DNA of 64,000 bases from Pelagihabitans sp963710535 (GCA_963710535.1 CAVQAW010000010.1:248001-312000); one strand, 5' to 3'; counted from the stretch's first letter, positions 44,449 through 55,528 are shown. Program-made: numbers and translations. The notes: generated by a model from the letters alone, not told the origin.

Positions 44449-46074
44449 CTAAAGCGACAGCACACTGAACGATACCATGATGTAGAGCACGATTAATACC
44501 ACCGCGACCGAGGCAAGGATATCCCAGATATTATAACTGTTCTTATTGGCCGCCTTCTGTTCGGGGGTAACACTGCCAAAAGTAAGTCCCATGAGCTGTG
44601 CCTGCGAAGGTGCCGGATAGAACATGCTGGTCACCACCGCAATGGCAACGCATACCGCAAAGAAATAAGCCCCGAAGACCAACCAATTGATGTCCGCAAT
44701 TCGGTATAGATAACTTCCCTCCGCAAAGCTCGTTTTCAAGATTTCGAGGGTAAGTTTTGAGCAACCGATAATAAAACCGCCCACCAAGGTGGCAATCGCA
44801 CCGTTCGCATTGATCCTTTTATAGAAAATACCCAAGAGGAACACGGCAGCTATCGGGGGCGAGATATAGGCCTGTACGTTCTGCAGGTATTCATAGAGGC
44901 CGTCTGAAAGCCGGGTGATGATCGGTATCCAGAGCAGCCCCAGTCCGACCACGAAAAAGGTCGCGATGCGTCCTGTTTTTACCAGTTCCTCTTCGGGTTT
45001 GTTCGGTTTCAATTTTTTGTATATATCCAAGGTGAATAGCGTGGAGCAGGAATTGAAGACCGAGGCCAAAGAGCTCATCAAGGCGGCCAAGAGACCGGCT
45101 GCCACAAGACCCCTTAGTCCGGAAGGCAGGAGGTTGCTCATCAGCACCGGAAAGGCCTGATCGGGATTGTCCCAATGCAATTTTCCTTGCATCTTCAAGC
45201 CTAAGGCCACTACGCCGGGAATCAGAAAAAGAAAAACCGGCATTAATTTTAGGATGGCCCCAAAAATACTGCCCCTTCTCCCCTCTTTGATATTTCTGGC
45301 GGTGAGCACCCTTTGCACGATCACCTGATCGGTACACCAATACCAGATACCCACAATGGTACTGGTAATGAACAAGGGCAGCCAAGGGTAATCGGGATCG
45401 GAATTGGGCCGCCACATATTAAAATAATCAGCCCCGATGGTGGTCTTGAGCTCGCCCCAACCGCCCACGGCTTCCAAGCCCATAAAGGTAAGTACCCCGG
45501 CCCCCAGTACCAGAATGATCGCTTGGATGGTTTCGGTGTACACCACGGCGCGCATACCGCCCAGCACCGTGTATATTCCGGTCAAAACTACTGTGGCCAC
45601 CGCGCCGATCCAAAACGGAATGCCCAAAAGGGCCGATACCACCACGCCCCCGGCATAAATGGTCACGGAAACCTTGGTGAGTATATAGGCCACCAGGGAA
45701 ACCACTGAAAGGACCCAACGGGAACGGGCGTCAAAACGCTTTTCCAAAAATTCGGGCATGGTAAAAACACCGCTTCGGGCGTAAAAGGGCAGAAAAACCC
45801 AACCGAGCATCAATACGATCCAGGCATGGAGCTCATAGATCAACAAGGGCATTTTGTCTCCCGCTCCATTTCCTGCCAAACCAACTACATGTTCCGATCC
45901 GATATTGGAGGCGAATATGGAAGCCCCGACCATAAACCAACCGATATTCCTACCGGCCAAAAAATAGTCCTCGGTATTCTTCTGTTTTTGCCTGATGACC
46001 CACCAGGCCACGCCTAGTAGGATAAGAAAATAGGCGATGATGACTACCCAATCGAGTGTGTCAAGTCCTTTCAT
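44449..46074 (-). CDS. Sodium/solute symporter (SSS, SGLT-like)
   Basis: A 541-residue polytopic membrane protein with about 14 helices. SSS motifs include GWFMVGASIFASNIGSEHVVGLAGNGA, RFDARSRWVLSVVSLVAY, GGMRAVVYTETIQ and SSLASVFNSCSTLFTLDIYKKLKP. The layout is that of bacterial SGLT-like sugar/Na+ cotransporters found beside sulfatases and glycosidases in flavobacteria. The substrate is probably a monosaccharide. It is transcribed with the downstream sulfatase and is divergent from mutA. Confidence 0.93.
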   Translation of the reverse strand: MKGLDTLDWVVIIAYFLILLGVAWWVIRQKQKNTEDYFLAGRNIGWFMVGASIFASNIGSEHVVGLAGNGAGDKMPLLIYELHAWIVLMLGWVFLPFYARSGVFTMPEFLEKRFDARSRWVLSVVSLVAYILTKVSVTIYAGGVVVSALLGIPFWIGAVATVVLTGIYTVLGGMRAVVYTETIQAIILVLGAGVLTFMGLEAVGGWGELKTTIGADYFNMWRPNSDPDYPWLPLFITSTIVGIWYWCTDQVIVQRVLTARNIKEGRRGSIFGAILKLMPVFLFLIPGVVALGLKMQGKLHWDNPDQAFPVLMSNLLPSGLRGLVAAGLLAALMSSLASVFNSCSTLFTLDIYKKLKPNKPEEELVKTGRIATFFVVGLGLLWIPIITRLSDGLYEYLQNVQAYISPPIAAVFLLGIFYKRINANGAIATLVGGFIIGCSKLTLEILKTSFAEGSYLYRIADINWLVFGAYFFAVCVAIAVVTSMFYPAPSQAQLMGLTFGSVTPEQKAANKNSYNIWDILASVAVVLIVLYIMVSFSVLSL

Positions 46075-46236
46075 AAAGGTATGGGTTGGTTGTTAACAAA
46101 TAAATATAGCAAAAACGGAGGCATTTCAGATCAATATTGAAATCAAAAGGAAATTATAGATCTGTTCGATCCTCTTTGCAAGCGCAATTGTATCCTTTTC
46201 ATTTTTACCCGTATATTCATACCAAACTTTGAAGGG

Positions 46237-47529
46237 ATGTCACAGTCTACTTTTTTTGGAGAATTTGATGCCGTTTCCGCCAAGGCATGGAAGCAGCAAA
46301 TTCAATATGAATTAAAAGGGGCCGATTATAACGAAAGTTTGGTTTGGGAGTCTCCCGAAGGCATCAAAGTAAAGCCGTTTTACCATCCCGATGACAACGG
46401 CCCTGTTACAAGCAAAGGCATCACCATTCCCAAGTCTTGGAAAATCGGGGAGCACAATTACGTGGGCGACGCGGTGAAATCGAATCTAAGCGCCATTTCA
46501 TTATTAAAACACGGAGCGGAAAGTTTGATCTTTACGATTCCGAAGGAAGACATCGATCTCGAAAAATTGTTGGCCGGCATCGATTTGGCAAAGGTCCCCA
46601 TACATTTCGAGCTTCATTTTTTGTCCCCCAAGTTTGTAAAGAAGGTACTTGATCTTTTTAAGGAAAACCCAAAAAATTGTCACCTGCTGATCGACCCGAT
46701 CGGCCATTTGGCAGGTTCCGGCAATTGGTACCATAACCTGGATTTGGATTTTGCACTCCTAAAAGAAATCTTTTCCCATGATAAAGCTCCTGCTACCGGC
46801 AATTCAATCGCAGTGGATGTTTCGCTCTACCAAAATGCAGGGGCAAACATGGTACAGCAGTTGGCCTATGCCTTGGGGCATGCCAACGAATACCTGAATA
46901 TGGGTGCCCCGGGCAATATAAATTTCAAGGTGGCGGTGGGCGGCAATTATTTCTTTGAAATAGCCAAATTAAGGGCTTTACGCCTCCTCTGGAAAACCCT
47001 GGCAAACGAATATGGCTTATCGGCCGACTGTCATATATTGGCGGTCCCCAGCCTTCGCAACAAGACCGTTTATGCCTACAATACCAATATGCTGCGTACC
47101 ACCACCGAATGCATGTCGGCCATATTGGGCGGGGCCGACACGGTATGCAACCTCCCTTACGATGCCCTCTACCACAAAAACAATGAATTTGGCGATCGTT
47201 TGGCGCGAAACCAGTTGCTGTTGTTAAAACATGAAAGTGGTTTCGATACCAAGGACGACCCGGCAGCTGGTAACTACTATATCGAAAACCTTACCGACCA
47301 ATTGGCCGAAAAGGCATTGCTATTGTTCAAGACCATTGAAAGCGAAGGGGGATTCTTGAGACAATTGAAGACACATACGATCCAAAGAAAAATTAAAGAA
47401 AGTGCCCAAAAGGAACAACTCCTTTTCGATAAGGGACAGGAAGTATTGGTGGGCACCAATAAATACCAACATCAAGAAGATGTGATGAAGGATCGATTTG
47501 GAGCTCTATCCGTTCGTGAAAACCCATAG
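46237..47529 (+). CDS. mutA: Methylmalonyl-CoA mutase small subunit
   Basis: A 430-residue non-catalytic subunit of the B12-dependent mutase that interconverts succinyl-CoA and methylmalonyl-CoA. The TIM-barrel half is recognisable: AKAWKQQIQYELKGADYNESLVWESPEGIKVKPFY, YRHT-less DCHILAVPSL and ECMSAILGGADTVCNLPYD. Family small subunits lack the cobalamin ligand motif, and so does this one. The large subunit gene follows after 71 bases on the same strand. Confidence 0.93.
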   Translation: MSQSTFFGEFDAVSAKAWKQQIQYELKGADYNESLVWESPEGIKVKPFYHPDDNGPVTSKGITIPKSWKIGEHNYVGDAVKSNLSAISLLKHGAESLIFTIPKEDIDLEKLLAGIDLAKVPIHFELHFLSPKFVKKVLDLFKENPKNCHLLIDPIGHLAGSGNWYHNLDLDFALLKEIFSHDKAPATGNSIAVDVSLYQNAGANMVQQLAYALGHANEYLNMGAPGNINFKVAVGGNYFFEIAKLRALRLLWKTLANEYGLSADCHILAVPSLRNKTVYAYNTNMLRTTTECMSAILGGADTVCNLPYDALYHKNNEFGDRLARNQLLLLKHESGFDTKDDPAAGNYYIENLTDQLAEKALLLFKTIESEGGFLRQLKTHTIQRKIKESAQKEQLLFDKGQEVLVGTNKYQHQEDVMKDRFGALSVRENP

Positions 47530-47600
47530 CAGGAAAACCTTGATCGAACCGATCATCCCCAAAAGGCTGGCCGAAACAATGGAACAAAACCGATTGGAAC

Positions 47601-49703
47601 ATGAGTAGGAAGCGTTTTGATCATTTGGAAATTCACAAAGACAACAAGGAAGAAATCCCCTCAAAGGATTTCGAACACCTCGGCTTCGCGGCCGGAATTC
47701 CGCCCTATTTGAGGGGGCCGTATGCGACGATGTATTTACAGCGCCCATGGACGATTCGGCAATATGCCGGTTTCTCGACCGCTGAAGAGAGCAATGCCTT
47801 CTACAAAAGAAACCTGGCCGGGGGCCAAAAAGGGCTTTCGGTCGCTTTTGACCTGCCTACCCACAGGGGTTACGACAGCGATCATGAACGTGTGGTGGGC
47901 GACGTGGGAAAGGCAGGGGTCGCCATAGACTCGGTGGAGGATATGAAACGCCTGTTCGAGGGCATTCCCTTGGGGGATATATCGGTTTCGATGACCATGA
48001 ACGGGGCGGTCTTGCCCATTATGGCTTTTTATATCGTGGCGGCTGAGGAACAAGGAATCGGCCCCGACCAACTGTCGGGCACGATCCAGAACGACATTCT
48101 CAAAGAGTTCATGGTGCGCAACACCTATATCTATCCCCCGGCCCCTTCGATGCAGCTGGTGGCCGATATTTTTGAATATGCCAGCCAATACATGCCCAAG
48201 TTCAATAGCATCAGCATTTCGGGTTACCATATGCACGAAGCCGGGGCCACTGCCGAACTGGAACTGGCCTACACCTTGGCCGATGGCTTGGAATATGTGC
48301 GCACCGGATTAAAAGCAGGATTGGATATCGATCGTTTCGCCCCAAGATTGTCATTCTTTTGGGGCATTGGTATGCGGCATTTCCAGGAAATCGCAAAATT
48401 GAGGGCAGGACGCCTGCTCTGGGCCAAATTGATGAAACAGTTCGATCCCAAGAACAAAAAATCGCTCTCGCTGCGTACCCATTGCCAAACCAGTGGGTGG
48501 AGCCTTACCGAACAAGACCCCTTCAACAATGTGGCACGTACGACCATTGAGGCGGCAGCTGCCATTTTTGGCGGCACACAGAGCCTCCATACCAACGCCC
48601 TGGACGAGGCCATTGGGCTACCAACCGATTTTTCGGCCAGGATCGCGAGGGAGACCCAATTGTTTTTGATGGAGGAAACCAAGATCATCAAAACGGTCGA
48701 CCCATGGGCGGGCAGCCACTATGTAGAGCAGCTCACCGACGATTTGGTGCATCGCGCTTGGGAATTGATACAGGAAGTGGAAGCATTGGGCGGCATGACC
48801 AAGGCCATCGAGGCGGGAATCCCAAAAATGCGGATCGAAGAGGCCGCTGCAAGAAAACAGGCCCGAATCGATAATGGGGAAGAAACGATTTTGGGGGTAA
48901 ACAAATATCCTCTGGAATCGGAGGATGATCTTCACATTCTTGAAGTGGACAACAATGAAGTGCGCCGCCAACAGATCGAGCGGTTGAATTTGCTCAAAAA
49001 GAATAGGGATGCCAAAACCGTGGAGGCCGCTTTGAAACGTCTTACCCGTGCGGCAAAGCACAAAATGGCTTCCCTTAAAACGAACGAAGCGCATCGGCAA
49101 GGAGGAGCTGCTGAAAATTTGTTAGCTTTAGCGGTGGAAGCCGCAAGGGCAAGGGCCACTTTGGGCGAGATCAGCTCGGCCCTGGAAGGGGCCTTTGGGC
49201 GGCACGAGGCAAATATACAATCGATCACAGGCGTGTATTCAAAAGAAATCAAAAACGACTTGGCCTTTAAAAAGGCATTGGCATTGGCCGACCGCTTCGC
49301 GGAAAAAGAGGGGCGACGGCCCAGGATATTGATCGCAAAAATGGGACAGGACGGTCATGATCGGGGGGCACGGGTAGTGGCCACGGGCTATGCCGACCTC
49401 GGTTTTGATGTAGATTTGGGCCCATTGTTCCAAACGCCCTCTGAAGTGGCCAAACAGGCCGTTGAAAACGATGTGCATATCTTGGGCATTTCCTCCCTGG
49501 CCGGCGGTCATAAGACCCTGGTGCCGCAGGTCATCGAAGCCTTAAAAACCTATGGCCGTGAAGACATCATGGTGATCGTCGGGGGGGTCATCCCCAAACA
49601 GGATTATGACTACCTCTTTGAAAAAGGGGTGGTCGCCATTTTTGGGCCGGGCACCAAAATCGCGGAGGCGGCGATTACGCTTTTGGAGATTTTGATGGAC
49701 TAG
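47601..49703 (+). CDS. mutB: Methylmalonyl-CoA mutase large subunit
   Basis: A 700-residue catalytic subunit. The substrate barrel carries GIPPYLRGPYATMYLQRPWTIRQYAGFSTAEE and GLSVAFDLPTHRGYDSDH; the central region has the usual ISGYHMHEAGATAELELAYTLADG and RTHCQTSGWSLTEQDPFNN. The C-terminal cobalamin-binding domain has GQDGHDRGARVVA, with His586 as the lower cobalt ligand. Both subunits together act in propionate and odd-chain metabolism. No chaperone gene (MeaB) or epimerase is adjacent in this window. Confidence 0.97.
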   Translation: MSRKRFDHLEIHKDNKEEIPSKDFEHLGFAAGIPPYLRGPYATMYLQRPWTIRQYAGFSTAEESNAFYKRNLAGGQKGLSVAFDLPTHRGYDSDHERVVGDVGKAGVAIDSVEDMKRLFEGIPLGDISVSMTMNGAVLPIMAFYIVAAEEQGIGPDQLSGTIQNDILKEFMVRNTYIYPPAPSMQLVADIFEYASQYMPKFNSISISGYHMHEAGATAELELAYTLADGLEYVRTGLKAGLDIDRFAPRLSFFWGIGMRHFQEIAKLRAGRLLWAKLMKQFDPKNKKSLSLRTHCQTSGWSLTEQDPFNNVARTTIEAAAAIFGGTQSLHTNALDEAIGLPTDFSARIARETQLFLMEETKIIKTVDPWAGSHYVEQLTDDLVHRAWELIQEVEALGGMTKAIEAGIPKMRIEEAAARKQARIDNGEETILGVNKYPLESEDDLHILEVDNNEVRRQQIERLNLLKKNRDAKTVEAALKRLTRAAKHKMASLKTNEAHRQGGAAENLLALAVEAARARATLGEISSALEGAFGRHEANIQSITGVYSKEIKNDLAFKKALALADRFAEKEGRRPRILIAKMGQDGHDRGARVVATGYADLGFDVDLGPLFQTPSEVAKQAVENDVHILGISSLAGGHKTLVPQVIEALKTYGREDIMVIVGGVIPKQDYDYLFEKGVVAIFGPGTKIAEAAITLLEILMD

Positions 49704-49801
49704 GATCTATAAGATTTGCTTTATAGTAATTGACGGTCCCTGAATGCATGCTGCCGTTCAAGCCAGGATTCCCCATGTTGTTACCATCAATACGATTTGG
49801 A

Positions 49802-49824
49802 CTTGCCTTTCACGTTCAGGCAAG
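49802..49824 (+). terminator. Hairpin between mutB and the polysaccharide locus
   Basis: A 7-bp stem CTTGCCT/AGGCAAG with a 9-nt loop, followed by a T-rich stretch (CCTTATTTT). It is a plausible mutB terminator, or a leader hairpin of the antiterminator gene that starts 20 bases later. Confidence 0.4.
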
Positions 49825-49844
49825 CTTGGCCTTATTTTAAAACC

Positions 49845-50329
49845 ATGACGAGAATGACATGGTTCGTGCTCTATGTAAAACCACAGAATGAAATCAAGGT
49901 GGGCAAGGCCCTAACTGCCCTGGGTATCGAAGTCTTCTGTCCCACTAAGAAAGAAGTCAGGCAATGGAGCGACCGAAAAAAAACGGTGGAGGTCCCCTTG
50001 TTCAAATCGTACGTGTTCGTCAAGTTGGAAGCACAAAACAGAAACCAGGTTTTTAGCGTGCCGGGCGTGGTACGTTATCTATTTTGGTTGGGAAAACCCG
50101 CGGTGGTCCGGGATGAGGAAATCTACCACCATCAAACAATGGCTTAATGATGGTGCCGTGAATGAAATCACATTTCAAAGATATGCGCCCAGGGGATGAA
50201 ATTGTCATCAAAAGAGGGGCCCTGAAAGATAAAAAGGCGATTATCGATCGTATCGAGAAAAAGCATTTGCGATTGATATTGAAAGAAATCGGCATGGTAG
50301 TTATGGCCAAGACCATAGACCTTGAATGA
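49845..50329 (+). pseudogene. UpxY/NusG-like transcription antiterminator with two frameshifts
   Basis: The first 101 codons are intact: WFVLYVKPQNEIKVGKALTALGIEVFCP, EVPLFKSYVFVKLEAQNRNQVFSVPGVVRYLFWLGKPAVVRDEEI, the NusG N-terminal (NGN) domain as used by UpxY proteins that keep capsule operons transcribed. The rest is present but shifted: TIKQWLNDGAVNEITFQRYAP needs one base removed near 50124, and GDEIVIKRGALKDKKAIIDRIEKKHLRL needs one base removed in the CCC at 50188-50190, giving a KOW domain and stop at 50327. As read, the product ends early at 50147. Confidence 0.78.
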
Positions 50330-50894
50330 TTCTTTCATATGTTATGGTGAAATTGACAATATTAACCTCCAATTCTAGGGATTTACCATTCTATTGGCAG
50401 CCGATAGTACAAAGAATATAAATTCTCCGTTCTTGATCCTTCTATTATGATTTTCCAAATACAATGGACAAATTACCCAACAATAGATCATACAATTTTT
50501 ATTCTAGCCCATCTTACCTTAAGATTATATGGCATTAATTTATAAAAAAAGTATTTACTTTGACATCCCCAACAGAACTTAAAGACCTAAAATTGAATGG
50601 CATAATTCAATTTTATCACGATGCACTTATTATCAATTAACATCTGGAGGTCTATCTGGGGTTTTATAACGTATAGCTATAGGCGATACAGCGTGGATGT
50701 CATCTATGTGACCCATGTGGCGGAGCCATGTTTTAGGCATGACCAGAAATGCATTTCATCCGATTTTTTTCAACTTTTGACTATCTTGCAGGCCTTAAGG
50801 AAGCATTTTAGGGCCAATGAGGGGCAGGCGGTTGAAATTCGAAACCTGAAGGCGATAGCACATGCCCCTTGAAAATAACTAAATCAGATGCATT
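50330..50894. other. AT-rich leader of the polysaccharide operon
   Basis: 565 bases without a convincing gene. An 83-codon ORF (50621-50872) has no recognisable family and ordinary base composition; I give it little weight. The region probably holds the main promoter and untranslated leader on which an UpxY-type antiterminator would act, but I see no defined element. Confidence 0.45.
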
Positions 50895-51668
50895 ATGAAA
50901 AACCGACTGCTTATTTTTATATTGCTTCCCCTTTTATTTTCCTGTGGTCAAAGAAACCTGACCTATTTCAGCAACTACGATCAGAAACAGTTGTATACTG
51001 AAACCATTACCGAGCAGGCCAAGGAACCCGTAATTCAACCAGGAGACCTATTGCAGATCACCGTGACCAGCCTGAATCCGGAGGCAGCGGTCCCGTTCAA
51101 CCGGATATCCCAACGATCGGCCGGCGGCAACGGTGCTGGCAACCCATCGGAAACTTCGCCAGAGGGCTATTTGGTGGATAGCTATGGCATCATCGATTTT
51201 CCTGTCATCGGGCGGATCAAATTGGCCGGACTTTCAAAGTACCAGGCCAAATTAAATTTGACCAGCCTTTTGGTCAATTATTTGGGCGATCCCATTGTGA
51301 GCATACGTTACCTCAACTATAGGATCACCGTGATCGGGGAGGTCAAAAACCCCAATACTTTTCTAGTGCCTTCCGAACGGATCAATGTTATCGAAGCATT
51401 GGGCATGGCAGGTGACCTGACCGTTTATGGAAAAAGGGACAATATTATGGTCATCAATGAAACCCAGGGGCAACGCACGATCGCACATCTCGATTTAAAT
51501 GACAAAGCGATGATGAATTCCCCATATTATTATCTTCAACCCAACGATATCGTTTATGTCGCCCCCCTGAACACCAAAAAAGAGCAGGCAAGCCTGACCC
51601 GTGCCAACATTTCCATTTTTCTTGCAGCGGTATCCACTGCAGCACTCGTAATTTTAACCTTTAGGTAA
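50895..51668 (+). CDS. Polysaccharide export lipoprotein (Wza-like)
   Basis: A 257-residue outer-membrane lipoprotein. The signal ends at lipobox LFSC. The polysaccharide export domain is recognisable (VIQPGDLLQITVTSLNPEAAVPF, GYLVDSYGIIDFPVIGRIKLAGLS), followed by an SLBB-type segment (YRITVIGEVKNPNTFLVPSERINVIEALGMAGDL) and a C-terminal hydrophobic helix. The protein would form the outer-membrane exit pore for capsule or exopolysaccharide together with the adjacent Wzc-like kinase. Confidence 0.9.
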   Translation: MKNRLLIFILLPLLFSCGQRNLTYFSNYDQKQLYTETITEQAKEPVIQPGDLLQITVTSLNPEAAVPFNRISQRSAGGNGAGNPSETSPEGYLVDSYGIIDFPVIGRIKLAGLSKYQAKLNLTSLLVNYLGDPIVSIRYLNYRITVIGEVKNPNTFLVPSERINVIEALGMAGDLTVYGKRDNIMVINETQGQRTIAHLDLNDKAMMNSPYYYLQPNDIVYVAPLNTKKEQASLTRANISIFLAAVSTAALVILTFR

Positions 51669-51680
51669 TTTCATTTTGAC

Positions 51681-54009
51681 ATGTTCGAACTCAACACCAA
51701 ATTGGAAAGGACCGAAGAAAAAAATTTAAAAGCGGTACTGATGAGGTATCTCAAGTACTGGTACCTTTTCTGTATCGGAATCCTCCTTTGTGTCGGCGCT
51801 GCCTTTCTTTACCTTCGGTACAAGGCCGTCCCCCTCTATCGGATCACGAGCACCGTCTTGGTAAAGGATAAGGACAAAGGCAGCTGGGGTGCAGGGCGAA
51901 GAATCATTGGGGGATTTGGGGCTGATCAAACCATCCAGAAATATAGAAGACGAAATCGGCATTCTGAAATCTTCCAATCTGATGGAAAAGGTGCTGACCG
52001 AACTTTTATTGACCGTAAATTATAGGGTAAAGGGAAAAATACATGATATAGAGGTCTACGGGAAAAACCTACCCATGAACGTGATCGTTGGTACGTCGGG
52101 TCGCCCCAATTATGCCAATGCCATTGGCATCGTGGTACAAGACACCCTAAGTTTTCAATTATTGCATACCGATGCCCAGGGCACGACACGAACCACCGAC
52201 CACCTTTTTGGAGAAGAGATCAATGCCCCTGGAGGTGCTTTTAAGGTGGTATGGAACGAAAATTACCCTTCCAAGATACCAGACCCGACCCCGGTGTTTG
52301 TACGCTTCCTTGATGCCGAAGACCTGGCAACTTCCTATAGCGATCAATTGATCGTAGAACCGGCCAATAAGACAGGCAGCCTTTTGGATATCAGTCTTTT
52401 GGATGCCATACCCGATCGGGGCAAGGATATTCTACAGACCTTGATCGAAATTTATGCCGAGGAATCGGTAAAATATCAAAACCAATTGGCCATCAGTACG
52501 ATCGAGATCATCGATGAACGATTGAAATTGCTCACCGGGGAGATCACCGATGTGGAAAAGGACATCGCCACTTACAAACAGGAGAACGATCTGACGAACA
52601 TCAGCTCCGATGCGGCGGTCTACCTGCAAAGTGCCCAAGCGGCTAACCGGCAATTGGAAGAATACCAAACGCAGATTGATGTCTTGAATTCCCTGGAAAA
52701 CTATTTAAGGCAGAGTGGGGATGAGGTGCGATTGGTGCCCAGTTCCCTGAGCCTTCAAGATCCCACCCTGACCGCACTGATTTCGGAATTCAACAGCCAA
52801 CAACTCGAAAAGAAAAGCCTGCTGCGCACCACCCCTGCCGATAATCCCCTGGTCGTGAACATAGACCGCACCCTAACGGACCTCAAGGTGGATATTTTGG
52901 AGAATCTGAAAAATATCAAGAATGGCCTATTGATCGCACAGAACAACGTACGCAGCAATTCCAGTAGGGTCAGGGCACAGATTGCCAAGGTACCGACGGC
53001 CGAGCGCGCTTTATTGTCGATCAATCGCGATCAGGGCATCAAACAGGAGCTTTACCTGTACCTTTTGCAAAAACGGGAAGAAGAAGCATTATCATTGGAA
53101 GCGCCGATCACCAACACCCGTATTGTTGATCCGCCCAAGGCCGGAAATATACCGGAAAGCCCCAATAAGACCGCCATTTACCTCGGGGCGCTAATTTTCG
53201 GGCTTTTCCTGCCTTTTACCATCGTCTATGTCAAGGATAAGATCAACGACAAAATACAGGGTATTGAGGATATTGAAAGAATGACGGCAGCCCCTTTGTT
53301 GGGTGAAATTGGACATAATGAAGAAAATAGGAGTTTGGTGGTGTCGGCCAACAATAGCTCGCCCGTGGCCGAATTGTTTCGCTTGATGCGCTTTAACCTC
53401 AATTACCTGAGTTCTGGACATCCCAATAAGGTAATCTTGGTGACTTCAGGTTTAAAAGGGGAAGGCAAGACCTTTTTTACCATCAATTTGGCTGCCAGTC
53501 TCGCCCTTACCGGCAAAAAAGTAGTTGCCCTGAGTTTCGATCTTCGGGAGCCCCGGTTGATGCAGGAACTGAGAATGCCCAACAAAGAGGGCATCAGTGA
53601 CTATTTGACAGGCGAGAAGGTGAATGTGAAAGACATCACCCTGATTTCTCCGGATGTGGATGGACTTTATTTGGTGGGCTCAGGCCCCGTTCCCCCCAAT
53701 GTGGGCGAATTGATGCTTCACGAAAAAGTGGGCACCTTGATCGAGGAATTGAAACAGGATTTCGATTATGTCATCATCGATTCCGCGCCGGTGGGCAAAG
53801 TGGCCGATGCCTTCGCCTTGGCCCCTTATATCGATACCACCATTTTTGTATTGCGACAAAATGTTTCGGGAAAAGAGGAGCTTCGGGTAATCGAGGACAT
53901 CTATCAAAACCAAAAACTAAAACGCCCTATGCTGGTACTGAACGATACCCATACGGCCGATGGCTATGGCTATGGTGATATTCGCAAGCTCCAAGGCAAA
54001 CGCAAATAA
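51681..54009 (+). pseudogene. Wzc-like polysaccharide co-polymerase/tyrosine kinase split by one frameshift
   Basis: The gene has two overlapping reading frames. Frame A (51681-52025) encodes the N terminus with the first membrane helix (YLKYWYLFCIGILLCVGAAFLYL) and LVKDKDKGSW. Frame B (51889-54009, 706 residues with a GTG start) continues VQGEESLGDLGLIKPSRNIEDEIGILKS through the long periplasmic coiled coil, the second membrane helix and the BY-kinase domain (Walker A GLKGEGKTFF, A' FDLREPRL, Walker B YVIIDSAP, short Tyr-containing tail). Removing one G from the GGGG at 51886-51889 joins the frames as GSWVQGEES. It controls chain length and export when intact. Confidence 0.85.
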
Positions 54010-54117
54010 ATCAAGTGCGCCGACCGATTCAACCCTTTTCTATTCAAAAATCTGTCCTTTTACTACAACATATTCTATATCTCCAATGATATGAATGTCA
54101 AACTGACAATAAGATAA

Positions 54118-55410
54118 GTGTTCCGGAAATTAAGCTTAAAACCATTATTAGTACAAGTCGGAAATTGGGCCAAGCTGATTGGTATTACCGGGTCAGCACA
54201 AATCGGTGTGCAGGCAATTGGTTTGTTGAGCGGTATTCTCATCATTAGGCTATTGCCCACAACTGAATATGCTTATTACACCATTGCCAATACCATGTTG
54301 GGCACCATGGTGATGCTAGCAAACGCGGGTATTCCGATTGGCGTAATGGCGCAAGGTGGTCAAGTTTGGGACAACAAGGAGAAATTGGGCGAAGTTTTGG
54401 TTACAGGTTTTGACCTCCGATATAGGTTTATTGTCGGCAGCTTGGCGGTCGGTGTTCCGGTTATGATTTATCTGTTGATACAAAACCAAGCAAGTTGGTT
54501 GATGACCATGCTCTTGGTAATTGCACTGGTACCCTCCTTTTTTTCGTCCGTATCAACTGCATTATTGGAAATCGCCCCCAAACTAAAACAGGATATATTT
54601 GCATTACAAAAAATACAAGTTGCCGTAAACATTGGTCGTTTTTTATTATTGGTGCCAATAATATTCTTATTTCCCTATGCGTTTTTGGCCTTAGTGCCCA
54701 TTGGGATTACGCAAGTTTGGGGTAATACCCGATTACGGAAAATAATTACTCCATATGTTGATTGGCATCAGAGACCTTCACCGATAATCAGAAAAAACAT
54801 CCTGGCGACCGTAAGGCGCATTCTGCCAGAAGCCATTTATTATAGTATTTCCGGTCAAATTACTATATGGCTATTGTCCGTTTTTGGCTCAACGACTTCT
54901 TTGGCGCAAATTGGCGCTTTAGGACGGATTGCAATGATCGTGAATTTGGTGGCCATATTATTTAGCACATTGATTACCCCACGGTTTGCAAGATTGCCGA
55001 ATAATTACAAACTAATAGTATCTCGTTTTTTTCAAGCCCAAGCCCTTGTGCTGTTCATTTTTATGCTAATCGTTTCGATGGTCTATTTGTTTCCAAATCA
55101 AATTTTATGGGTTATTGGTCCAAATTATTCCGGATTGGAATATGAGATTGTGTTGGCGGTCATCGGCAGTTGTCTGAGTACCTTTGCCGGAATTACTTTT
55201 TCCTTATATTCCAGCCGCGGATGGGTGCTTAATCCATTGGTTTCCATACCCTTAAGTTTGATATCGCTGGTTGCGGCCATTATTTTAACCGATGTCAGTA
55301 CATTGCGTGGCGTTTTGGCTTTAAATATCATACTGGCAGGCACGCTTTTGGTAATGCATTTGATTTATGGTTATTTAAGAATTATGAGAATAAAATCCGA
55401 AACGGTTTAA
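54118..55410 (+). CDS. Wzx-like oligosaccharide flippase
   Basis: A 430-residue protein with a GTG start and about 12 membrane helices, beginning KLIGITGSAQIGVQAIGLLSGILIIRLLPTTEYAYYTIAN, typical of MOP/MATE-superfamily lipid-linked oligosaccharide flippases. It moves undecaprenyl-linked repeat units to the periplasm. It is the first gene of the AT-rich half of the locus. There is no ATG at its start. Confidence 0.87.
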   Translation: MFRKLSLKPLLVQVGNWAKLIGITGSAQIGVQAIGLLSGILIIRLLPTTEYAYYTIANTMLGTMVMLANAGIPIGVMAQGGQVWDNKEKLGEVLVTGFDLRYRFIVGSLAVGVPVMIYLLIQNQASWLMTMLLVIALVPSFFSSVSTALLEIAPKLKQDIFALQKIQVAVNIGRFLLLVPIIFLFPYAFLALVPIGITQVWGNTRLRKIITPYVDWHQRPSPIIRKNILATVRRILPEAIYYSISGQITIWLLSVFGSTTSLAQIGALGRIAMIVNLVAILFSTLITPRFARLPNNYKLIVSRFFQAQALVLFIFMLIVSMVYLFPNQILWVIGPNYSGLEYEIVLAVIGSCLSTFAGITFSLYSSRGWVLNPLVSIPLSLISLVAAIILTDVSTLRGVLALNIILAGTLLVMHLIYGYLRIMRIKSETV

Positions 55411-55528
55411 GAATATTTTTAGAACTTATTCAAACCTTTCAACTTCAATTATTGTCCAAAGCAAATCAATTGTCCTGAAAAAGTTAAGAAATTCTTCGGC
55501 CGAATTAAAATTATACCTCTGCAACGAG

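Noticed and set aside
50621..50872. 83-codon ORF as an UpxZ-like partner of UpxY
   Set aside because: Its sequence shows no UpxZ-like features and it is shorter than UpxZ proteins.
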